Assembly: GCA_913052655.1 (NCBI GenBank)
Contig: CAJXFN010000025.1
Coordinates: forward strand, 1-13,608
Origin: an uncultured Flavobacteriales bacterium
GTDB lineage: Bacteria > Bacteroidota > Bacteroidia > Flavobacteriales > BACL11
Direction of reading: 5' to 3'
Length of the DNA stretch: 13,608 nucleotides
Position 1 is the first letter of the stretch. Each line of letters begins with the position of its first letter. Of the stretch, positions 1 to 7,618 are shown piece by piece. Under the pieces are notes generated by a model, which saw only the letters and a program-made list of their open reading frames with translations, was not told the DNA's origin and did not search any database. The position numbers were made by a program, and so were the translations under genes.

Positions 1-787
1 CATGACCATCAATAGGTCCAAAATATCTGAAATTTAAGGACTCAAAATAATTACTCTCCCCTAGTAAAGAGTATTTAACCGCTCCCTCTACCTTTTGAGC
101 GACCTTTTGTGCATTAGGTCCAAACTTACTTAATTTTCCTAATATCTTCCAAATCTTATTCTTCGCCTTATTATAAGTTTTTGAAGTTGCAATATCTGTA
201 AGATACTCCTTCAATGCCCCTACAGCAGGATCAATAGACATGCAATTATCATTTAATATGATTAAAAGATTAGTTCCCTCTGTTCCCGCATGATTTAAAC
301 CTTCAAAAGCAATTCCTCCTGTCATAGATCCATCTCCAATAACTGCGATATGTTGTTTGTTTTTATCCTTTTTCAACTCAGAGGCTAATGACATCCCTAA
401 GGCAGCCGAAATTGAAGTTGATGAATGCCCTACTCCAAATGTATCGTATACACTCTCTGATCGTTTAGGGAAACCACTGATTCCTTTGTATATTCTGTTG
501 GTATGAAATACATCTCTTCTTCCAGTTAAAATCTTATGCCCATAAGCTTGATGACCAACGTCCCATACTAATTGGTCTTCAGGAGTATTAAAAGTATGAT
601 GTAGTGCAACTGTTAACTCCACAACTCCTAAACTAGCTCCAAAATGCCCCCCTTTTTCGGAGACTACATCAATAATAAATTTTCTTAACTCTTCAGAAAC
701 TTGAGGCAGGTCTTTCTTATTCAACTTTCTTAAATCAGAAGGTGAATTAATCTTAGATAATAATGGTCCCGCAATAAACTTACTCAT
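1..787 (-). CDS. dxs: 1-deoxy-D-xylulose-5-phosphate synthase, N-terminal part (runs off left edge)
   Basis: Reverse-strand reading from ATG at 787 gives 262 codons without a stop. DXS condenses pyruvate and glyceraldehyde 3-phosphate with thiamine diphosphate, the first step of the MEP isoprenoid pathway, in the cytoplasm. Visible hallmarks are GGHFGASLGVVELTVALH (about residues 46-63), with the conserved active-site-region His at 48; DQLVWDVGHQAYGHKILTGR (71-90); FGVGHSSTSISAALG (117-131); the thiamine diphosphate/Mg signature starting at GDGSMTGG (151-158) and ending at the Asn pair in ILNDN (177-181); and FGPIDGH (256-262), where the window ends. The family is usually about 580-640 residues, so more than half lies outside. 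The gene diverges from the DUF3108 gene across a 71-bp spacer with a promoter. A separate dxs 3' end occurs at 12414-12545 on the same strand. Identification is very secure; whether the gene is intact cannot be seen. Confidence 0.96.
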   Translation of the reverse strand, partial: MSKFIAGPLLSKINSPSDLRKLNKKDLPQVSEELRKFIIDVVSEKGGHFGASLGVVELTVALHHTFNTPEDQLVWDVGHQAYGHKILTGRRDVFHTNRIYKGISGFPKRSESVYDTFGVGHSSTSISAALGMSLASELKKDKNKQHIAVIGDGSMTGGIAFEGLNHAGTEGTNLLIILNDNCMSIDPAVGALKEYLTDIATSKTYNKAKNKIWKILGKLSKFGPNAQKVAQKVEGAVKYSLLGESNYFESLNFRYFGPIDGH

Positions 788-796
788 AATAGTATG

Positions 797-804
797 CAAA
801 GATA
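797..804 (-). promoter_or_regulatory. Bacteroidota-type -7 promoter element for dxs
   Basis: On the minus strand this reads TATCTTTG, a perfect match to the TAnnTTTG -7 element used by the primary sigma factor of Bacteroidota. Its 3' end is only 9 bases before the dxs ATG at 787, so the transcript would be leaderless or nearly so. No clear TTTG-type -33 element is seen at the expected distance upstream, where the sequence is simply AT-rich. On the plus strand of the same spacer, TAATATTG at 844-851 is a one-mismatch candidate for the divergent DUF3108 gene; it is too weak to call alone. Confidence 0.5.
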
Positions 805-858
805 CAGATAATATAATGATTTTTAAATAAAATTGAAAATTCGTAATATTGTTGAGTT

Positions 859-1596
859 ATGAAAAAGATTTTGTGTTTGTTATCATTAATACATTTTCTA
901 GGATTTTCACAAAATCCTAAACTCCCATTTAAAGATGGAGAATCATGCTCTTATCGTATTGGATATGGTCTTTTTGGAGGAGGTCAAGCAAAATATTCTG
1001 TAATACAAGACAAAGCAGAAACAAAAGTAATTGTAAGCGGTAGAAGTAATTCTTTTGTAGATTTATTTTTTATAGTTAGAAATAGATATGAAACTATAAT
1101 TAATAATCGAACATTATTACCAAGATATTTTAAAAGAAATAATAATGAAGGTGGGTATTTAATTAATCAAGAATATTTCTTTAATCAGGATTTAAACATT
1201 GTAAATACACAAAATGGAAAATTTAAAACTAATATAAATACTTTTGATATGTTATCTTCCTTTCTTTATGGCAGGTCCTTAAAATCAACTGACTTGAAGA
1301 AGAACGAATCTATATATATTAACATGTTTCTCGATGAAGAAATTTATAATATGGAGGTAATATTTCTAGGAAAAGAAACAATAAATACAGATATTGGCAA
1401 TATAAAATGTCTTAAATTCTCTCCAAAAGTTCAGGTAGGTAGAGTATTTAAAAATGAAGATGATTTAACTATTTGGGTATCTGACGACAAAAATCATTTA
1501 TTAATAAAAGTTGAATTAGAAATTTGGGTTGGAAGTATTGATGCTATAATTACAAGTGCAAAAAATATTAAATTCCCATTGTCAATAACTGATTAA
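859..1596 (+). CDS. DUF3108 domain-containing secreted protein
   Basis: 245 residues. The N-terminus MKKILCLLSLIHFLGFSQ is a typical Bacteroidota signal peptide ending in FSQ, so the protein is probably periplasmic. The rest matches the DUF3108 pattern from memory: an opening DGESCSYRIGYGLFGGGQA segment (about 26-44), an FVDLFFIVRNRYETII stretch, a central FDMLSSFLYGRSL block, and a closing region with KFSPKVQVGRVF followed by LTIWVSDD and KVELEIWVGSIDA. The function of DUF3108 proteins is not established; the fold is predicted to be a beta-rich envelope protein. It diverges from dxs and sits 67 bp before the M23 peptidase gene, a pairing that suggests a cell-envelope role. The first ATG of the frame is chosen because it starts the signal peptide. 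Family assignment is fairly confident; no enzymatic function is claimed. Confidence 0.85.
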   Translation: MKKILCLLSLIHFLGFSQNPKLPFKDGESCSYRIGYGLFGGGQAKYSVIQDKAETKVIVSGRSNSFVDLFFIVRNRYETIINNRTLLPRYFKRNNNEGGYLINQEYFFNQDLNIVNTQNGKFKTNINTFDMLSSFLYGRSLKSTDLKKNESIYINMFLDEEIYNMEVIFLGKETINTDIGNIKCLKFSPKVQVGRVFKNEDDLTIWVSDDKNHLLIKVELEIWVGSIDAIITSAKNIKFPLSITD

Positions 1597-1663
1597 ATTT
1601 GAATAAATTTAAATCTTTTTTATATGTATTTTGGCTCATAATATTTAACTAAATTTTATATAC

Positions 1664-2980
1664 ATGCGAAAGATTTTTATTTTTACTTTAATAGCCTTCG
1701 TAACTTCTATTTTGTTTATCTATTGTAATTCTAAGGAAAATGACACCACAAAATTAACATCTGAAAAATCTCACGAATCAGAAAAAATAAAAATTGCCCC
1801 TCCAACAATTGATGAAATAATTGAAAACGGTGTACCCAATGATAGTAATAAAATAAAAGAAGGAGTAAGTTATGAGACAGATGAATTTTCTGTAATTGAA
1901 GGAGTTGTTAACCCCGGCCAAGCAATAAGTCATATTTTAGGAAAATATAATATAAGTAATGCAGACATATATAAACTAGAGCAAGCTTCTAAAGATATTT
2001 TTGATTTAAGAAACATACAAAGTGGGAAACGCTATACTGTAATTTGTTCTAAAGATTCTAATTATATAGCTCAGTGTTTTGTATATCAAAAATCAAAAAC
2101 CCAGTATGTGGTATTTGACTTTAGAGATACAATAAGTGTGAGAGAAGGGGAAAAAGAAGTAATCACTAAAACAAATATTGTAAAAGGAACCATAAATCAA
2201 GGGGGAGGCCTTTGGTATTCTATCTCAAAAAAATTAGGTGAAGAAAAAGCTCCTGCACTAGTAGATTTTTTAGCAAATAATATTTATGCGTGGTCAATTG
2301 ATTTTTTTCAAATTCAGGCTAAAGATTCTTTCATAGTTTACTTTGAAGAAAAATATGTAGAGAATGAATTTGTAGGAATTGGCAAAGTATATGCGGCATC
2401 ATTTACTCATAAAGGAAAAATAATTAATGCGTTTCGTTTTAAAGAAAATGAAAAATACGCAGATTACTTTGATGAAAACGGAAATAACTTAAGGAGTGCA
2501 TTTTTAAAATCTCCAATAGATTTTGCTAGAGTTAGTTCTGGTTTTGGACACAGGAAACATCCAATATCTGGAAAATGGAAGAAACATAATGGTGTAGATT
2601 ACGCTGCACGTACTGGAACTCCTATAATGTCAACCGCAAGCGGAACAGTAACATTTGCTGCAAGAAAAGGGGGTTATGGCAATTGCATAATCGTAAAACA
2701 CAACGAAAAGTATACAACTCTTTATGCTCATTTATCTAAATTTAAAAAAGGTATTAGCAAAGGATCGTACGTAAAGCAGGGTGATGTAATTGGATATGTT
2801 GGAAGTACGGGGTACTCTACAGGACCTCATCTACATTATGAATTTATGGTTCATGGCAAACACGTTGATCCTTTTAAGCAGGAACTTCCAGCCTCTTTAC
2901 CTTTAAAAGATGAAAATACTGAAGAATTTAATAAATTAAGAAATGAATACACAGAAATACTTCAGAATTTTGTAAAATAG
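1664..2980 (+). CDS. M23 family metallopeptidase (LytM-type peptidoglycan hydrolase)
   Basis: 438 residues. An N-terminal hydrophobic segment (about 4-20) precedes Cys21. FIYC is a poor lipobox, so this is either a lipoprotein or a membrane-anchored/secreted protein. Residues about 80-250 resemble the OapA/Csd3-like (LysM-like) N-terminal region seen in many Bacteroidota M23 proteins. The catalytic LytM domain spans about 285-405: GFGHRKHP, then the zinc motif HNGVD (His308, Asp312), a conserved TTLYAHLSK segment, and the HLH motif (389-391) giving the second zinc ligand His391. All ligands are present, so it is probably active on peptidoglycan cross-links in the periplasm, as this family is known for. 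Only 4 bp separate it from the following T9SS cargo gene, so co-transcription with the secretion module is likely. That may reflect remodelling of the wall around the module, but this is inference. Confidence 0.92.
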   Translation: MRKIFIFTLIAFVTSILFIYCNSKENDTTKLTSEKSHESEKIKIAPPTIDEIIENGVPNDSNKIKEGVSYETDEFSVIEGVVNPGQAISHILGKYNISNADIYKLEQASKDIFDLRNIQSGKRYTVICSKDSNYIAQCFVYQKSKTQYVVFDFRDTISVREGEKEVITKTNIVKGTINQGGGLWYSISKKLGEEKAPALVDFLANNIYAWSIDFFQIQAKDSFIVYFEEKYVENEFVGIGKVYAASFTHKGKIINAFRFKENEKYADYFDENGNNLRSAFLKSPIDFARVSSGFGHRKHPISGKWKKHNGVDYAARTGTPIMSTASGTVTFAARKGGYGNCIIVKHNEKYTTLYAHLSKFKKGISKGSYVKQGDVIGYVGSTGYSTGPHLHYEFMVHGKHVDPFKQELPASLPLKDENTEEFNKLRNEYTEILQNFVK

Positions 2981-2984
2981 CAGC

Positions 2985-5900
2985 ATGATAAATAATAGAG
3001 AAATATCTCTTTGGCTTATAAGCCTAATAATGGGTATTTCTTTTTTTAGCTTTTCTCAACAAAACTTCCCCTTTATTGAAAATAAAGGACAATATCCTAA
3101 CTTTGTTTATGCTAAAGCCAAAATTCCATCTGGAAGTATTTTTGTAGAGAAAGGAAGGTTTATATACGGTTTTTATAGTAGCGCACAATTAATAGAAAGA
3201 CATAATCTTAACAGAGAAGAAAAGTGGATCGACGCTCACTCAATTTCAGTAAACTTTTTAAAATCTAATGAAGATTTAGAAACTAATTTAGTAGGTAGTA
3301 GTAATTATTATGAAAATTATTACAACACAAAAAATTGGGCTGAAAAAGTATATTCATATAAAACACTGTATCAGAAAAACCTTTACAATGGTGTAGATCT
3401 AAAAATCTATTCTTCAAAAGGTTTTTTAAAATATGACCTAATAGTTCATCCTAATTTTTCCGAAAAAAAAATAAAAATACAATATGAAGGACAGAACGAA
3501 ATATATTTAAAAAATGGAAATCTAATTGTATCCACATCTGTAAATGAAATAATGGAAATGTCTCCATATTCATATCAGTATATTAATGGAGATACTATAG
3601 AAATAAAGTCTCGTTTCAAATTAAAAAACAATATTCTTACTTTTGAACTCCCTAACGGATATGACAAGAATCACAAATTATTTATTGATCCTATCTTAAT
3701 TTTTTCTACTTATTCTGGATCCACCGCTGATAATTTTGGATACACAGCTACATATGACAATGACGGTTATTTATACTCTGGAAGCACTGTCTTTAGTATA
3801 GGGTATCCTACAACTATTGGAGCGTATCAGATAAATTATTCTAATAACTTTGGTGGAACAGATATCGGAATAACTAAATATGACACTTCTGGAACTTACA
3901 GAATTTACTCCACCTACCTTGGTGGTAGTATGGATGAATTGCCTCATAGTATGATTGTAAATAATTTAAATGAATTATTTATTTTCGGCACAACAGGATC
4001 TGACGATTACCCTACAACTATTGGGTGTTTCAACAATTCTTTTAATGGAGGCAATGGTTTTTCTCCTAGCGGACTTGGAGTTTCTTTTCCTAGTGGGAGT
4101 GATATTATTGTTAGTAAATTAAGCTCAAATGGAGGAAGTTTATTAGCCTCCACTTATATTGGAGGTTCTGGAAATGATGGGTTAAATACCTCACAAAAAT
4201 TGAAAAGAAATTATGCAGATGAAGTAAGGGGAGAGATTGACATTGATAAAAATAACAATATATATCTAGCTACATGCACCTATTCTACAGATTTTCCTAC
4301 TACAACTTCCTTTCAAAATATAAATAATGGTTCTCAAGAAGGATGTATTTTAAAATTAGACAATCAGTTAAGCACCATTATTTGGAGTTCTTATCTTGGA
4401 GGAAATAAAGATGATGCAATATATTCTTTAGCTTTAGATAATTATGATAATGTTTTTGTTACTGGAGGAACAAACTCTAATAATTTTCTAACTACAACAA
4501 ATGCATATCAAAGTAATTACCAAGATTCGATTAGAGCAGATGCATTTATTACTCATATTTCTTCTGATGGTAACTCTATTATAAACTCAACTTATTTTGG
4601 ATCTAAGTTTTATGATCAATCTTATTTTGTAGAATTAAACTCTGAAGAAGAGGTATATGTTTTTGGACAAACGCAAGCTCTATCGGATAGTTTAGTTCAC
4701 AATGCTAATTATTTTACTTTGGACGCAAGTCAGTTTGTAGCTGTTTTTTCTAATAATTTAGAAGAATTATTACGATCAACAGTTGTTGGAACAGGCAAAG
4801 GAACCCCAGATATTTCTCCTACAGCATTTTTAGTGGATGTTTGTAATAATATTTACATTTCTGGATGGGGCAGCTCCACCGGCAATGGGCCTCTGTCCAC
4901 CTTAAATATGCCAATTACATCTAACGCCTACCAAAGCACAACAGATGGAAATGATTTCTACATTATGGTTTTAGATGATAATCTTGATAATCTTGTCTAT
5001 GGAACTTATTTTGGAGGAAGTCAAAGTGCGGAACATGTAGATGGAGGGACAAGTAGATTTGATAAAAAAGGAATCATTTACCAATCAGTATGCGCTGGAT
5101 GTGGAGGGAATAATGATTTTCCAATAAGACCTAATCCTGGAGCAGTATCTGCAACTAACAATTCCAATAATTGTAACAATGGGGTATTTAAATTTGATTT
5201 TAATTTCCCAATTGTTTTAGCTGATTTTAACGCTCCTTGGGCTGGGTGTAATAATAATATTAATTTTACAAATACGAGTACAATTCCAACAAATACAACA
5301 TTTTATTGGGATTTTGGAGATGGAAATAACTCCACACTAGAAAATCCTACTCATCAATATTTAAACCCTGGCATTTACATGGTAACTCTTGTCACTTCTT
5401 CGTTAGACGCCTGTAATCTTTCTGATACCATTAGCAAAGAAATATATATTCTTTCTAATTCTTCATATTCTTTACAAGATATTGAAATATGTAAAAATCA
5501 GTCAGCTCAAATTGGGATACTACCAATAAATAACCCCTCTATTAATTACTCGTGGCAGCCTAACATTGGTTTAAATAATACATCAGTGCCTAACCCTATT
5601 GTTAATATTACTAATTCTCAACAATACGAACTGATAATCACTGATGGAAATTGTTTTGATACCTTGAATCAATTGGTTGTTGTTGATAGTATTAATATTA
5701 ATACTAGTGATGATACAACTTTTTGTAAGGACCCTATTTTACTTTCTGCAAATACAAGCGGAAACATTGATTCAATATATTGGTCTAATAATAGCAATTT
5801 CTCAAATATCATAAGTACTACTGATACTTTTTTAACAAACACTCCAGGTACCTTTTACATTTTTGTTAATAATGATAATTGTTTTGACTTGGACAGTATT

Positions 5901-6674
5901 AATGTACTTAATGACAATATCTCCATAGAATTAAGTGGTATCACTGAACTTTGTAAAGGAGACTCTGTGTTTATAAAAGCAGATGACTTAAATTCATTAG
6001 ACCCTATAATATCTTACGATTGGGATTCCGATTTTAATATGATTTTTGGTTCGGATTCTTCAAATTTTATTTCTTATCCTACATATACTAGTTACTATAG
6101 TGTAAAAGCAACCAATATTTTAGGTTGTTATATTTATGATTCAATTTTAGTTAATGTATCTAATTATCCTGTTTTAGACTCTGTTTGGGCTAATGATACT
6201 ATTATTTATAAAGGAGAAACTACTCAGTTAAATGTTGAAACCAATTCAAATATACTTTGGAGCACTAATGAAAATATGAGTACTATAAGTGTTTCACCGG
6301 AAATTTCGACAAAATATTATATTATTATTTACAATAATTATTGTGAGGTTGAAGATTCTATTTATATAAAAGTAAAAGATGTTTTTTGTGACAAGAGAAA
6401 AATATTTATTCCTACTGCATTTAGTCCTAATGGGGATTTGATTAATGATAATTATAAAATTAAAGATGACGATGGAATAATTACGGAGTTTAAAATTGAG
6501 ATCTTTAACAGGTTTGGACAAAAAATATACTCTTCTGAAGACATAAACAATAGTTGGGATGGATATTTTAATGGAGAGCTTCTTTCTCCTCAAGTTTTTG
6601 ATTATTATTTAAAAGTAAAATGTATTGGAGAAAAATATTTGTTTGAAAAAGGTAATATTACTTTAATACGATGA
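2985..6674 (+). CDS. Large T9SS-secreted surface protein with beta-propeller repeats, PKD domain and type B C-terminal sorting domain
   Basis: 1229 residues. A signal peptide (about 1-25, ending SFSQ) is followed by an N-terminal beta-rich domain (about 28-238) beginning FIENKGQYPNFVYAKAK, the DUF7948-like module common before SBBP repeats. Residues about 240-740 hold degenerate SBBP/beta-propeller repeats (see the repeat entry). A PKD domain follows (about 745-830), with core TFYWDFGDGNNSTLENPTHQ and YLNPGIYMVTL. Residues about 835-1135 form Ig-like, Cys-containing beta domains. The last 89 residues (1141-1229) are the gliding-motility-type C-terminal domain (TIGR04131/CHU_C): FIPTAFSPNGDLINDNY, IEIFNRFGQKIY, SWDGYFNG. 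In this family it directs export through the type IX secretion system (type B route) and surface attachment. SprB is the known comparator, but this protein is far shorter. It overlaps porP/sprF by ATGA, so the two are translationally coupled. Its ligand is unknown; adhesion or gliding is inferred. Confidence 0.9.
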   Translation: MINNREISLWLISLIMGISFFSFSQQNFPFIENKGQYPNFVYAKAKIPSGSIFVEKGRFIYGFYSSAQLIERHNLNREEKWIDAHSISVNFLKSNEDLETNLVGSSNYYENYYNTKNWAEKVYSYKTLYQKNLYNGVDLKIYSSKGFLKYDLIVHPNFSEKKIKIQYEGQNEIYLKNGNLIVSTSVNEIMEMSPYSYQYINGDTIEIKSRFKLKNNILTFELPNGYDKNHKLFIDPILIFSTYSGSTADNFGYTATYDNDGYLYSGSTVFSIGYPTTIGAYQINYSNNFGGTDIGITKYDTSGTYRIYSTYLGGSMDELPHSMIVNNLNELFIFGTTGSDDYPTTIGCFNNSFNGGNGFSPSGLGVSFPSGSDIIVSKLSSNGGSLLASTYIGGSGNDGLNTSQKLKRNYADEVRGEIDIDKNNNIYLATCTYSTDFPTTTSFQNINNGSQEGCILKLDNQLSTIIWSSYLGGNKDDAIYSLALDNYDNVFVTGGTNSNNFLTTTNAYQSNYQDSIRADAFITHISSDGNSIINSTYFGSKFYDQSYFVELNSEEEVYVFGQTQALSDSLVHNANYFTLDASQFVAVFSNNLEELLRSTVVGTGKGTPDISPTAFLVDVCNNIYISGWGSSTGNGPLSTLNMPITSNAYQSTTDGNDFYIMVLDDNLDNLVYGTYFGGSQSAEHVDGGTSRFDKKGIIYQSVCAGCGGNNDFPIRPNPGAVSATNNSNNCNNGVFKFDFNFPIVLADFNAPWAGCNNNINFTNTSTIPTNTTFYWDFGDGNNSTLENPTHQYLNPGIYMVTLVTSSLDACNLSDTISKEIYILSNSSYSLQDIEICKNQSAQIGILPINNPSINYSWQPNIGLNNTSVPNPIVNITNSQQYELIITDGNCFDTLNQLVVVDSININTSDDTTFCKDPILLSANTSGNIDSIYWSNNSNFSNIISTTDTFLTNTPGTFYIFVNNDNCFDLDSINVLNDNISIELSGITELCKGDSVFIKADDLNSLDPIISYDWDSDFNMIFGSDSSNFISYPTYTSYYSVKATNILGCYIYDSILVNVSNYPVLDSVWANDTIIYKGETTQLNVETNSNILWSTNENMSTISVSPEISTKYYIIIYNNYCEVEDSIYIKVKDVFCDKRKIFIPTAFSPNGDLINDNYKIKDDDGIITEFKIEIFNRFGQKIYSSEDINNSWDGYFNGELLSPQVFDYYLKVKCIGEKYLFEKGNITLIR
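3705..5030 (+). repeat. SBBP-like beta-propeller repeats inside the T9SS cargo gene
   Basis: Protein-level repeats of roughly 65-140 residues. Each has a YPTT/FPTT-type start, often with AYQ nearby, and ends in a short aromatic-glycine signature: STYSG at residue 241, STYLGG at about 309, STYIGG at 389, SSYLGG at 468, STYFGS at 535 and GTYFGG at about 673. Between them are blade-like strands such as GGTDIGITKYDTSG and SDIIVSKLSSNGG. The irregular spacing and divergence in DNA sequence argue for an old, structural repeat rather than a recently expanded one. Confidence 0.75.
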
Positions 6675-7618
6675 AGTATTTATATTTCATATTATTCGTT
6701 ATTTGCATAAAATTTTTATCCGGTCAAGATGTTCATTTCTCTCAATTCGCAACTGATCGAATGAATCTAAATCCTTCAATGATAGGAAATTTTACAGAGT
6801 ATGATTCAAGATTTTCAATACAGAGAAAATCACAATGGAATTCAGTTAGTGTTCCTTTTTCTAGTTTTTCATCTTCATACGAAAGGAAAAATATTTTTTA
6901 TAACTTTAATCTAGGTATTCAGTTTTTAAATGATAAATCTGGTGATTCAAAATTGAGTTTACATCAAATTAATTTAGCTCTATCTAAAAGCTATAATACT
7001 TTAAATCTTAACAATTTAAGTATTGGAGCCCTTATTGGTTTTAGTCAGAAATCTATTGATTACACCGAACTAATATTTGAAGATGAAGAACAATTCCTAA
7101 AAAATAATTTTATTTATCCTGATGTTGGAGTTGGTTTAAGTTATAAAGCATTCCCAAATAAAATCCTTTCATATAATTTTGGAATATCATCATTTCATTT
7201 AAACAAACCTAACATCTCTTTTAATGAAGATGAAAATGTAAAGTTACATGTAAAAAATAACCTTTATTTTGGAGTAGAATATGACTACTTAACAAATTTT
7301 ACAATAATTCCTGAGGTGGTGTTTACTAGCCAAAGCATGTCTAACGAACTAATTATCGGAAGTCAAGCAGAATTTACATTGGAAAACATTAAAATCATTC
7401 CATTTACTTATTACAGAGTAGAGGATGCTATAATAATAGGATTTGGAATGATGAAAGATAACTTAACTACCAATATAAGTTATGATGTCAATATTTCTGA
7501 TTTAGATATTGCTTCAAATAATAGAGGTGGATTTGAATTTTCTATCATATATTTATGGCAAAAAAGAAAAGAACGGATTAATAAAATTACTGAAGAAGTA
7601 TGTCCAAAATTTTTGTAA
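6671..7618 (+). CDS. PorP/SprF family type IX secretion system outer-membrane protein
   Basis: 315 residues, a normal length for the family. A signal peptide (about 1-18, MKYLYFILFVICIKFLSG) leads straight into the family hallmark QDVHFSQFATDRMNLNPSMI (about 19-38), followed by FSIQRKSQWNSVSVPFSSFS. The remainder consists of alternating amphipathic strands expected of an outer-membrane beta-barrel, ending with a strand FEFSIIYLWQ. In Flavobacterium, SprF is needed for export and surface delivery of SprB, and PorP/SprF paralogues are usually encoded next to their own type B cargo. Here the ATG overlaps the cargo stop (ATGA), so this protein is most simply the dedicated partner of the 1229-residue protein. 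The same family also contains the core T9SS protein PorP, but the adjacency to cargo argues for the SprF-like role. Confidence 0.9.
   Translation: MKYLYFILFVICIKFLSGQDVHFSQFATDRMNLNPSMIGNFTEYDSRFSIQRKSQWNSVSVPFSSFSSSYERKNIFYNFNLGIQFLNDKSGDSKLSLHQINLALSKSYNTLNLNNLSIGALIGFSQKSIDYTELIFEDEEQFLKNNFIYPDVGVGLSYKAFPNKILSYNFGISSFHLNKPNISFNEDENVKLHVKNNLYFGVEYDYLTNFTIIPEVVFTSQSMSNELIIGSQAEFTLENIKIIPFTYYRVEDAIIIGFGMMKDNLTTNISYDVNISDLDIASNNRGGFEFSIIYLWQKRKERINKITEEVCPKFL

Noticed and set aside
1620..1640. TATTTTGG before the M23 gene as a possible -7 promoter
   Set aside because: It matches TAnnTTTG only with a mismatch in the conserved half, and such strings are common in AT-rich DNA.
1715..1730. Lipoprotein signal at Cys21 of the M23 peptidase
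   Set aside because: FIYC does not fit the usual small residue before Cys, so a lipoprotein call cannot be supported; it is left as an option in the gene entry.
6294..6593. 99-codon open frame on the minus strand
   Set aside because: It lies wholly inside the C-terminal coding region of the T9SS cargo gene, has low-complexity Ile/Asn/Phe composition from AT-rich DNA and no recognisable domain; it is an antisense shadow.
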